The notes below the pieces were generated by a model. The model worked only from the letters and a program-made list of their open reading frames with translations, was not told the origin of the DNA and did not search any database. The position numbers were made by a program, and so were the translations under genes. A DNA stretch of 64,000 bases from Streptomyces griseofuscus (lineage in GTDB: Bacteria > Actinomycetota > Actinomycetes > Streptomycetales > Streptomycetaceae), in NCBI RefSeq assembly GCF_014673495.1, contig NZ_CP051006.1:6324001-6388000 (forward strand). The letters run 5' to 3'. This document shows positions 35,586 to 42,690 of this stretch, piece by piece. Numbering within the stretch: position 1 is the stretch's first letter; every line of letters begins with the position of its first letter.

Positions 35586-36713
35586 TCAGAGCCAGCCGTT
35601 GCGGCGGAAGCCCCGGTACAGCGCCAGACAGGCCGCCGCCATCACCGCCATGGCCAGCGGATAGCCGAACCGCCAGTGCAGCTCGGGCATGTGGTCGAAG
35701 TTCATGCCGTACACCCCGCACACCATGGTCGGTACGGCGATCACGGCCGCCCATGCCGTGATCTTCCGCATGTCCTCGTTCTGCGCGACCGTCACCTGTG
35801 CGAGGTGCGCCTGGAGGATGGAGTTGAGCAGTTCGTCGAAGGCGGCTATCTGCTCCTTGGCCCGGGTCAGATGGTCGAGGACATCCCGGAAGTACGCCTG
35901 TATGTCCGGGGCGACGACCCGCAGGGGCCGGGTGGCCAGGTCCTCCACGGGGCGGGCCAGCGGCATCACCGCCCGCTTCAGTTCCAGCAGTTCACGCTTC
36001 ATCTGGTAGATCCGCCCCGGGTCGAGCCGCGCACCCCCTTCCGAGAACACCTCCGTCTCCACCTGGTCGATGTCGGCCTGCACCGCGTCCGTCACACTGA
36101 GATAGCCGTCGACCACATGGTCAGCGAGTGCGTGCAGCACCGCGGCCGGGCCCTTGGAAAGCTGGTGCGGGTGTGCTTCCAGCTCTTCGCGCAGCGGCCC
36201 GAGCGAGCCATGCCGGCCGTGTCGCACCGTGATGACGAAGTCCTCGCCGACGAAGGCCATGATCTCGCCGGTGTTCACCACCTCGCTGGTCGCCGTCAGC
36301 CGTTCGTGCTCCACGTAGCAGACGGTCTTGAACACCGCGAACAGGGTGTTGCCGTAGTGCTCGAGCTTCGGCCGCTGATGGGCCTCGACCGCGTCCTCCA
36401 CCGCGAGCGGATGCAGGTCGAACAGCTCGGCGACGCCCGCGAACTCGCGGTCCGTCGGCTCGTGCAGCCCCAGCCAGACGAAGCCCTCGCCGGTCTTGCG
36501 GACCATCCGCACCGATTCCAGCAGATCGGTGCACTGCGGTACCCGTATGCCGTCCACGTACGTCACGCAGTTGACCACGGAGGAGCCCAGGGGTGAGCGG
36601 GCGGGATGGCTCAGGTCCACGCGCGGCCGCCGCCGGGCCAGCTGTGCGACCTTGCGCAGGCCGCCGGCCGTGCCCAGCTTTGTGACCTTCCGCAGATTCC
36701 CTGCCATGGACAT
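35586..36713 (-). CDS. corA: CorA-family magnesium/divalent cation channel
   Basis: This 375-aa protein has a large cytoplasmic N-terminal domain with FVWLGLHEPTDREFAGVAELFDLHPLAVEDA and LEHYGNTLFAVFKTV. A long stalk helix follows (QIAAFDELLNSILQAHLAQVTVAQNEDM). Two C-terminal membrane helices (ITAWAAVIAVPTMVCGVYGM and YPLAMAVMAAACLALYRGF) are joined by the signature YGMNF-DHMPEL loop, the GMN selectivity motif. The ATG at 36713 has GAGGAG eight bases upstream. An N-terminal basic stretch with two LRKV repeats is an addition relative to E. coli CorA. Confidence 0.93.
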   Translation of the reverse strand: MSMAGNLRKVTKLGTAGGLRKVAQLARRRPRVDLSHPARSPLGSSVVNCVTYVDGIRVPQCTDLLESVRMVRKTGEGFVWLGLHEPTDREFAGVAELFDLHPLAVEDAVEAHQRPKLEHYGNTLFAVFKTVCYVEHERLTATSEVVNTGEIMAFVGEDFVITVRHGRHGSLGPLREELEAHPHQLSKGPAAVLHALADHVVDGYLSVTDAVQADIDQVETEVFSEGGARLDPGRIYQMKRELLELKRAVMPLARPVEDLATRPLRVVAPDIQAYFRDVLDHLTRAKEQIAAFDELLNSILQAHLAQVTVAQNEDMRKITAWAAVIAVPTMVCGVYGMNFDHMPELHWRFGYPLAMAVMAAACLALYRGFRRNGWL

Positions 36714-36951
36714 CTGGATCTCCTCGCGTGGATCCTCCCCGTGCGACGCTTTCGCGCCCTGGCCCGAAAGTGTGCCAGTCCTGAGCAAAGAGCGGGCAAG
36801 CCTGTGGGAACGTGGAGTTCCGCTTTGTTCCCGCCTGTGGAAAACCTCCGCCCGTACGCGAGGAGGCGGCCGGCCGCCCCGGGCGAACCGATCAGCCGCG
36901 CCTGCGGAGCCGACCCCCCCTACCCGCCCGCCACCTGGGATGATGCGCGGC

Positions 36952-37746
36952 ATGACAGCATCCGACGGGTACCTTCTGGACAACCGGCAGCGCGAGGCGG
37001 GGGAGCGCTTCGACGCATTCGCCACCCTGTTCGACCCCACGACGTTCCGGCATATCGAGGCCCTCGGTATCGAGCCGGGCTGGCGCTGTTGGGAGGTCGG
37101 GGCGGGCGGCACCTCCGTCGTGTCCTGGCTCGCGCGGCAGGTGGGGCCGGACGGCGCGGTCGTCGCCACCGATATCGACACCTCGCGGCTGGCCCCCGTG
37201 GACCACTCGCCGGTGGAGATCCGCACCCACGACGTGGGTGCCGAGGAGCCGCCGGGGGAGGGCTTCGACCTGGTCCACGCCCGGCTCGTCCTCGTCCACG
37301 TCCCGGACCGGGCAAGCGCGTTGAGCTCCATGATCAAGGCGCTGAAGCCCGGCGGCCGACTGCTGATCGAGGACGCCGACCCCGCCCTCCAGCCGCTGAC
37401 CTGCCCCGATGAGCACGGCCCCGAACAGCGGCTCGCCAACCGGCTCCGCCAGGGCTTCCGCAGCCTGCTCGCCGAACGGGGCGCCGACCTCTCCTACGGC
37501 CGCCGACTGCCGCGCCTGCTCCGGGAGGCCGGACTGCACGAGGTCGAGGCCGACGGCTTCTTCCCCATGACCTCGCCCGCCTGCACCGCGCTGGAAGCCG
37601 CGACCGTCCGCCAGATCCGGGGCCGGCTCCTCGACGCGGGCCTGGCCACCGACGAGGAGATCGACCAGCACCTCGCCAACGTCGAGACCGGCGCCATGGA
37701 CCTGACCACGGCACCGATGATCTCGGCGTGGGGCCGCAAGGCGTAA
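36952..37746 (+). CDS. SAM-dependent methyltransferase
   Basis: This 264-aa class I methyltransferase has WRCWEVGAGGTSVVSWLARQVG (motif I, about residues 42-63), VVATDIDTSRLAP and GFDLVHARLVLVHVPDRASAL. GGRLLIEDADPALQPL follows, and the C-terminus includes MTSPACTALEAATVRQIRGRLLDAGLA. This resembles methyltransferases found beside secondary metabolism, but no cluster is present here. Start codons at 36940, 36943 and 36952 are all in frame; 36952 is preferred because GGGATG lies about 11 bases upstream and the homologous region begins MTASDGYLLDN. Confidence 0.82.
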   Translation: MTASDGYLLDNRQREAGERFDAFATLFDPTTFRHIEALGIEPGWRCWEVGAGGTSVVSWLARQVGPDGAVVATDIDTSRLAPVDHSPVEIRTHDVGAEEPPGEGFDLVHARLVLVHVPDRASALSSMIKALKPGGRLLIEDADPALQPLTCPDEHGPEQRLANRLRQGFRSLLAERGADLSYGRRLPRLLREAGLHEVEADGFFPMTSPACTALEAATVRQIRGRLLDAGLATDEEIDQHLANVETGAMDLTTAPMISAWGRKA

Positions 37747-37928
37747 CACGGGCCGTCAGGCATGGCACGGGCCGGCGGAGGCAACCCGGGCCGCATGGCG
37801 TATCCGCCGGTCATAAGTCGCGGCCGGCGCGGCGACCGGCCCGGCCTCTGACGCGGCCGACCCGCCCGCGCCCGCCCCGACCGACACCGACTCAAGTCCC
37901 GTTGTCCGGTGGCTCTCTCCGGCGCCCC

Positions 37929-38876
37929 TCAGTTGCCCCGCGCCCCACTCTCCTCGGTCGCCTCGCCCCGGTGCGGTGGCCTGCCGCCGACCCGGCTCAC
38001 CGCCCGCGCGCCCGCCCGGCACCCCCGTGCCGCCGCCTCCCGCGGGTCCGCGCCCGCGAGGAGGGCGGCGAGGAAGGCGCCGGTGAAGGCGTCACCGGCG
38101 CCCGTGGTGTCCCGCGCACTCGTCGGTACGGCCGGAACTCGCACCGGCGTACCCCCGGAACGGGACACGAGCGCCCCGTCCGCCCCCGCCTTGACCACCA
38201 CCAGCGGGACGACACGGCTCAACTCGGCCGCCGCGTCGGCCGGTTCCGGCAACCCCGTCAGCAGACACGCCTCGTCCCGGCTGGGCAGCAGTGCGTCCAG
38301 CCCCTCGGCGAAGGCGAGGAACCGGCCGACCCCCAGCTCCGCCAGAAAGCCGGCCGACGCCGGATCCATGCTGACCGGCACGCCCCGCGCCCGGGCGGCA
38401 TCGAGCGCGGTTTTCGCGAGTGCACGACTCGACTCCGTGAAGAGCAGATAACCCGACAGATGCAGCCAGGCGACCCCGTCGAGCAAGGCGTCCGACCAGT
38501 CGGCGGGCTCCAGTCGCAACGACGCCCCGCTGTCCGTGAGAAATGTACGTTCAGCCGCCGCGCCCGCGTCGACCAGACACACCACCGTCCCGGTCGCCGC
38601 CTGCGGATCGGCCACCAGGAGCGGCCGTACCCCGGACGCGACCAGCTCCCGCCCGTGCCATGCCGCCGCGTCCGCGCCGACCCGGCCGAGCAGCCGTACG
38701 TCCGCGCACCCCGAATCGGCCGCCCAACAGGCCACGTTGGCACCCGCGCCGCCCGGCAGCGTCCGGATCACCGCGGCCGTGTCCGTGCCGGTCGCGAGCG
38801 GTCCCCGGTGCCGGGCGACCACATCGGTGACGACATCGCCGACGACCAGCAGCGCACCCGTGCGGTCCCCGGTCAC
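37929..38876 (-). CDS. PfkB-family kinase, probable pseudouridine kinase
   Basis: This 315-aa ribokinase-type kinase has TLPGGAGANVACWAADSG (substrate and glycine motif near residue 35). The catalytic C-terminal signature DTTGAGDAFTGAFLAALLAG has its catalytic Asp in GAGD. It overlaps the upstream pseudouridine-5'-phosphate glycosidase gene by 4 bp (GTGA). PsuK/PsuG pairing is the known pseudouridine degradation route: the kinase makes pseudouridine 5'-phosphate, which PsuG cleaves. From this context the substrate is inferred to be pseudouridine; by sequence alone it could be any sugar kinase of the family. Confidence 0.82.
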   Translation of the reverse strand: MTGDRTGALLVVGDVVTDVVARHRGPLATGTDTAAVIRTLPGGAGANVACWAADSGCADVRLLGRVGADAAAWHGRELVASGVRPLLVADPQAATGTVVCLVDAGAAAERTFLTDSGASLRLEPADWSDALLDGVAWLHLSGYLLFTESSRALAKTALDAARARGVPVSMDPASAGFLAELGVGRFLAFAEGLDALLPSRDEACLLTGLPEPADAAAELSRVVPLVVVKAGADGALVSRSGGTPVRVPAVPTSARDTTGAGDAFTGAFLAALLAGADPREAAARGCRAGARAVSRVGGRPPHRGEATEESGARGN

Positions 38877-39781
38877 CCCCGCGCCCACGCCGTGGCGATC
38901 CGCGCCCCCAGCCGCACATTTCCACGCACCGCCGCCAGGTTGGCGCGCAGTGACGCGCCGTCCGTGTGCCGTACCAGGTAGTCGAGGAGGAACGGGGTCA
39001 CCGCCTGACCGGTGATGCCCCGCTCCGCACAGGCGGCGAGCGCCTCGTCGAGCACACGCGCGTGCAACTCTGGGTCGAGCTGTTCCGCCTCCGGCACCGG
39101 ATTGGCGACGATCAGCGCCGACTCCGCCACGCCCAGCGCGTCCTGCGCACGCATCACCTCCGCCACCTCCTCGGGGGCGTTCAGCGTCCAGTCGACCGGA
39201 TGTCCCGAGTCGGAGAGGTAGAAGCCGGGGAACCGGTCCGTGCCGTACCCGGCGACGGCCACGCCCAGCGTCTCCAGGCGTTGCAGGGTCGCGGGCACGT
39301 CCAGGATCGACTTCACGCCCGCGCACACCACCGTGATCCCGGTCCGCGCCAGCAGCCCCAGATCGGCCGACTCGTCCTGGGTCACCGTCCACTCCCGGTG
39401 CACCCCGCCCAGCCCGCCGGTGGCGAAGACCCGGATGCCCGCCAGTGCGGCCAGCCGCGCGGTCGCCGACACCGTGGTCGCCCCGCTCGCCCGCGCCGCC
39501 ACGGCGAACGGCAGATCGCGATGGCCCAGCTTGCGGATGCCGCTGTCATTGGCGACCCGCTCCAGCTGCGCCTTGTCCAGACCGATCAGCGGCCGACCGT
39601 CGAGGACGGCGACGGTCGCCGGTACCGCGCCCTCGCCGCGAACGGCGTCCTCCAGCTCCAGGGCCACCCGCAGATTGCGCGGGCGGGGCAGACCATGGGC
39701 GATGATCGTGGACTCCAGGGCCACCACCGGCCGCCCTGCCTCGATCGCCTCCTGGACCTCTTCCGACACCACCAGCACCAT
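38873..39781 (-). CDS. psuG: Pseudouridine-5'-phosphate glycosidase
   Basis: This 302-aa IndA/PsuG-family lyase cleaves the C-C glycosidic bond of pseudouridine 5'-phosphate to uracil and ribose 5-phosphate. Motifs are VVALESTIIAHGLPRPRNL (residues 20-38), KLGHRDLPFAVAARASGATTVSAT (with the Lys), FATGGLGGVHREWTVTQDESADL, VVCAGVKSILDVPATLQRLETLGV (second active-site Lys), and GYGTDRFPGFYLSDSGHPVDW. Length and motifs match the family fully. The ATG at 39781 has GGGAGG nine bases upstream. Confidence 0.95.
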   Translation of the reverse strand: MVLVVSEEVQEAIEAGRPVVALESTIIAHGLPRPRNLRVALELEDAVRGEGAVPATVAVLDGRPLIGLDKAQLERVANDSGIRKLGHRDLPFAVAARASGATTVSATARLAALAGIRVFATGGLGGVHREWTVTQDESADLGLLARTGITVVCAGVKSILDVPATLQRLETLGVAVAGYGTDRFPGFYLSDSGHPVDWTLNAPEEVAEVMRAQDALGVAESALIVANPVPEAEQLDPELHARVLDEALAACAERGITGQAVTPFLLDYLVRHTDGASLRANLAAVRGNVRLGARIATAWARG

Positions 39782-39905
39782 GTGCCCGCCTCCCGTCCGC
39801 CGGTCCCTGCCGGTATCTCTGGCGGGCACCGGCCACGGCTAAACGCCCAGGAGCCCGGCGCCGTACACGAAGCGGCCGTACCTGGCCGAACGGCTACCAG
39901 CCCTG

Positions 39906-39955
39906 GCCGGATACGGCGGGGCCGCTCAGAGCCGGATACGGCGAGGCCGTTCAGA
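39906..39955. repeat. 25-bp tandem duplication overlapping the ogt stop codon
   Basis: GCCGGATACGGCGGGGCCGC plus TCAGA (39906-39930) is followed directly by a second copy differing at 2 of 25 positions (39931-39955). The second copy contains the stop codon of the alkyltransferase gene. The duplication lies between that gene and psuG. Confidence 0.8.
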
Positions 39956-40505
39956 ACAGCGGCTCGGGAAGCACCCCCTCCAGGGCGAGCAGCTGCCGCT
40001 TGGTCTCCAGACCGCCCCCGAAACCCCCGATCCCGCCGTCGCTCTCGACCACCCGGTGGCACGGCACCACCACCGGCAGCGGATTGGCGCCCATCGCCAC
40101 GCCCACCGCCTGCGCCCCGCCGGGCTGTCCCACCCGGCCGGCGAGATCGCCGTACCCCACCACGCTGCCGTACGGCACCCCGGACGCCAGCTCGCGGAGC
40201 ACCTGCCGGTTGAACCCGGAGATCAGCGACCAGTCCAGCGGCAGCTCGAAGTCCCGTCGCTCACCCGCGAAGTAAGCCCGCAGCTGGTGTATCGCCTCGA
40301 CCAGCACCGGCGCCCGCGGGTCAGCCACGGGCGTGCTGCCGAACCGGGTCGCCAGCCGCTCAAGCGTTCGCTCGCGCACCGCGTCGGTGGCGTGGAAGAC
40401 CACGTTGACCAGTCCGTTCCTGGTCGCCGCCAGCATCAGCGGGCCGATGCCGGTCTCGATGACGGCCCACACCACCCGCTGCTCGTCCTGCCCATGGCTG
40501 TCCAT
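39951..40505 (-). CDS. ogt: O6-alkylguanine-DNA alkyltransferase (methylated-DNA--protein-cysteine methyltransferase)
   Basis: This 184-aa suicide repair protein transfers alkyl groups from O6-alkylguanine to its own cysteine. The active-site motif is VVVPCHRVV with Cys149, preceded by VGVAMGANPLP and by the helix-turn-helix region FNRQVLRELASGVPYGSVVGYGDLA. GGIGGFGGGLETKRQLLALEG follows, as in the family. The gene has a perfect PafBC-type promoter whose -10 ends 6 bp before the ATG at 40505, so a leaderless transcript is expected. Induction by DNA damage fits its role in repair of alkylation. Confidence 0.95.
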   Translation of the reverse strand: MDSHGQDEQRVVWAVIETGIGPLMLAATRNGLVNVVFHATDAVRERTLERLATRFGSTPVADPRAPVLVEAIHQLRAYFAGERRDFELPLDWSLISGFNRQVLRELASGVPYGSVVGYGDLAGRVGQPGGAQAVGVAMGANPLPVVVPCHRVVESDGGIGGFGGGLETKRQLLALEGVLPEPLF

Positions 40506-40511
40506 GCGCCC

Positions 40512-40534
40512 ACGGTACGACCCACCACTGACAA
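40512..40534 (-). promoter_or_regulatory. PafBC-type (RecA-independent) DNA-damage promoter of ogt
   Basis: On the minus strand: TTGTCAGTG (rc of 40526-40534), exactly 8 bp, TACCGT (rc of 40512-40517). This is a perfect match to TTGTCAGTG-N8-TANNNT. The start codon follows the -10 by 6 bp. Confidence 0.8.
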
Positions 40535-40599
40535 CGCCCGCCGGTCCGGTGCCGCCCGCCCCCGACGACGCGCCCGCCGCTCGCCCGGTCGGGGCCCGG

Positions 40600-41475
40600 T
40601 CACTTCGTGTCCAGCGCCGCTCGCACCACGTCCGCCTTGCTGCTGATGATCCCGTCGACGCCGTACCCGGCGACCTTGCGGGCCGTGGCCTTGTCGTCCA
40701 CCGTCCAGGCGTACACCCCCAGCGGTCGGCCGTGCGGCCCGCGGACACCGTGCACCGCCGACACGTACGACCTGGTGAGCGATCCGTACGACGGGTTGAC
40801 CAGGTCGACGAAACGCGCGTACTGCTTCAGCCGCGAGACCGGGGGCGCCCCGAGATAGGCCGTGGTCAGCGCGGGCTTCAGCTCATGGACGGTCCGCACG
40901 CTGTCCGCGCTGAAGCTCTGCACGACCAGCCGCTTCAGATGACCGCGGTCCAGCCAGCCCTCGTTGCCGAGGACCTTCAGGATCTGCTGTTCGATGCCCG
41001 GATACAGCTCCGGGTTCTTGACCTCCAGGAGCAGACTCTCGTGGTTGTGCTCGACCCGGCGCATGTACTGCTCCAGGGTCGGCACGCGCGTGCCCGCGAA
41101 GGCGGGGGAGAACCAGCTGCCCGCGTCCAGCCGGGCGATCTCGGCGGCGGTGAAGTCCTTCACCTTCCACGGCGCCCGGCCGGGGAAGACCTTCTCGGCG
41201 TTCGTGGTGCGCTTCAGGCTGTCGTCGTGGATGACCACCAGCTCGCCGTCCTTGGTGCGCTGGACGTCGTTCTCGACCCAGGTGGAGCCCAGCCGTGCCG
41301 CCTTGTCGATCGAGGGCAGCGTGTTCTCGGGAGCGTAGGCGGGGGCACCTCGGTGGGCGATCACCAAGGGCGGCCGAACGCCCGCCTTGGCGTCGGAGGT
41401 GAGGCTCACCAGGGCCACCGCGGACAACACGGCCAGGACCACGGCGGCCAGAACGGCGACCAGGCGCGCGCGCAT
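40600..41475 (-). CDS. Glycerophosphodiester phosphodiesterase, exported
   Basis: This 291-aa enzyme hydrolyses glycerophosphodiesters to glycerol 3-phosphate and an alcohol. An N-terminal hydrophobic signal or anchor covers residues 4-27. The catalytic motif LVIAHRGAPAYAPENTLPS has His41-Arg42 and Glu50. WVENDVQRTKDGELVVIHDDSLKRTT carries the metal-binding Glu/Asp and second His. LLLEVKNPELYPG and GVYAWTVDDKATARKV (C-terminal WTVD) complete the TIM-barrel pattern. The ATG at 41475 has GAGGAG upstream. Probably acts outside the membrane on released phospholipid head groups. Confidence 0.93.
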   Translation of the reverse strand: MRARLVAVLAAVVLAVLSAVALVSLTSDAKAGVRPPLVIAHRGAPAYAPENTLPSIDKAARLGSTWVENDVQRTKDGELVVIHDDSLKRTTNAEKVFPGRAPWKVKDFTAAEIARLDAGSWFSPAFAGTRVPTLEQYMRRVEHNHESLLLEVKNPELYPGIEQQILKVLGNEGWLDRGHLKRLVVQSFSADSVRTVHELKPALTTAYLGAPPVSRLKQYARFVDLVNPSYGSLTRSYVSAVHGVRGPHGRPLGVYAWTVDDKATARKVAGYGVDGIISSKADVVRAALDTK

Positions 41476-41655
41476 GCTTACTCCTCGCGTCGAACGAAAA
41501 CCCACGCCGGACCGGCGACCGACAGCACCAGAGTGACAGCGGAGAGCCAACGGTACGCGACCGTACGAAGGTCACATATCGCGGTAGGACGCCGCCAGGT
41601 GCTCACCGGTGCCCCACAACTGGGGCAAGGCCGTGTTTCTTTGTCGGAAAGTCGT

Positions 41656-41683
41656 TCGACCATTCCGGTGGCAGTCATACTCT
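41656..41683 (+). promoter_or_regulatory. Candidate promoter of the MHYT-protein gene
   Basis: TCGACC (41656-41661), 16 bp, TACTCT (41678-41683). A GCCCCA-CAAC-TGGGGC hairpin (41611-41626) lies upstream. Reasonable principal-sigma promoter giving an ~80-nt leader. Confidence 0.4.
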
Positions 41684-41771
41684 CTGCGACACCCCCGGCC
41701 GCCCGCGCGGTCCTGGCACGGCGCGGATCTTCAGGGTTTCCGGGACACACGAGGGCGAAGGGCAGCCGCGG

Positions 41772-42650
41772 ATGCAGGGCACGGTCGACGGTTTTGGCTA
41801 CGGGGCCGTCACCCCGTTGGTGGCCTTTCTGATGGCCTGCCTCGGTGGCGCCCTCGGGCTGCGCTGCATCACGCGGTCCCTGCTGGTCACGCACGCGCAC
41901 CGGCCGGCCTGGCTGGCCCTCGGTGCCGCCGCGCTCGGCTGCGGCACCTGGACCATGCACTTCGTCGCCATGATGGGCTTCAGCATCGAGCAGGCACCGG
42001 TCCACTACGACGAGCCGGTCACCTACGCGAGCCTCGGACTCGCCGTCCTCATGGTCGGCGTGGGAGTCTTCATCGTCGGCTACCGGGGCGCCACCGGTGC
42101 ACCGCTCTTCACCGGCGGCACCGTCACCGGACTGGGCGTCGCCTCGATGCACTACCTCGGTATGGCCGGGATGCGTTTCCACGGGAGCTTCGCCTACAGC
42201 ACGCCCAAAGTCGTCGCCTCCGTCGCCATAGCGGTCGCCGCCGCCACCGCCGCCCTGTGGGCCGCCGGACGCGCCCGCGGCCCGCTGCCGACCGTGGGGG
42301 CGAGCCTCCTGATGGGCCTCGCCGTCAGCGGCATGCACTACATGGCCATGGCGGCCCTCAGCGTCCGCCTCGACGGCACCGCCGAGATCGCCGCCGACAC
42401 ACCGGACGCGTCCGCGCTCGTCCCCATGCTGCTCGGCCCCCTCGTCCTCCTGGTCCTCGCCGGGGTCGTCGTGATCCTCGACCCGATGCTGGTCCTGCGC
42501 CACCCCGACCGGGCGCCCGCCCTGCCCGCCCCCGGAGTCCCGGCCGCCGCGCTCGCCCCCCGTACCGACCCCCGATCCGCCCCCCACCAGCACATACACC
42601 CCGACCGCAGGCCCGTACGGCAGGGCGCCCGCGCCTCGCAGAACCGCTGA
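41772..42650 (+). CDS. MHYT-domain integral membrane sensor protein
   Basis: This 292-aa protein has about seven transmembrane segments. Three MHYT-type motifs are seen: TWTMHFVAMMGF (about residues 60-71), VASMHYLGMAGM (about 120-131) and VSGMHYMAMAAL (about 188-199). Their Met and His residues are thought to bind copper or another metal to sense oxygen, CO or NO. No GGDEF/EAL output domain follows; the C-terminus is a 40-residue Pro/Arg/His-rich tail. So any signal must pass to a separate partner. ATG at 41772. Confidence 0.9.
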   Translation: MQGTVDGFGYGAVTPLVAFLMACLGGALGLRCITRSLLVTHAHRPAWLALGAAALGCGTWTMHFVAMMGFSIEQAPVHYDEPVTYASLGLAVLMVGVGVFIVGYRGATGAPLFTGGTVTGLGVASMHYLGMAGMRFHGSFAYSTPKVVASVAIAVAAATAALWAAGRARGPLPTVGASLLMGLAVSGMHYMAMAALSVRLDGTAEIAADTPDASALVPMLLGPLVLLVLAGVVVILDPMLVLRHPDRAPALPAPGVPAAALAPRTDPRSAPHQHIHPDRRPVRQGARASQNR

Positions 42651-42660
42651 TCGGGACCCG

Positions 42661-42683
42661 TTGTCAGTGGGGGGTCGTACGGT
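42661..42683 (+). promoter_or_regulatory. PafBC-type DNA-damage promoter of uvrB
   Basis: TTGTCAGTG (42661-42669), 8 bp, TACGGT (42678-42683) is a perfect match to the RecA-independent damage promoter. The -10 ends 7 bp before the uvrB ATG, so uvrB mRNA should be leaderless. No LexA box (GAAC-N4-GTTC) is seen. Confidence 0.85.
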
Positions 42684-42690
42684 TGATGGC

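Noticed and set aside
35586..37439. A corA reading frame extended upstream to about 617 residues.
   Set aside because: Homology to CorA begins near 36713, where a good Shine-Dalgarno precedes ATG; the upstream extension runs antisense to a real methyltransferase gene.
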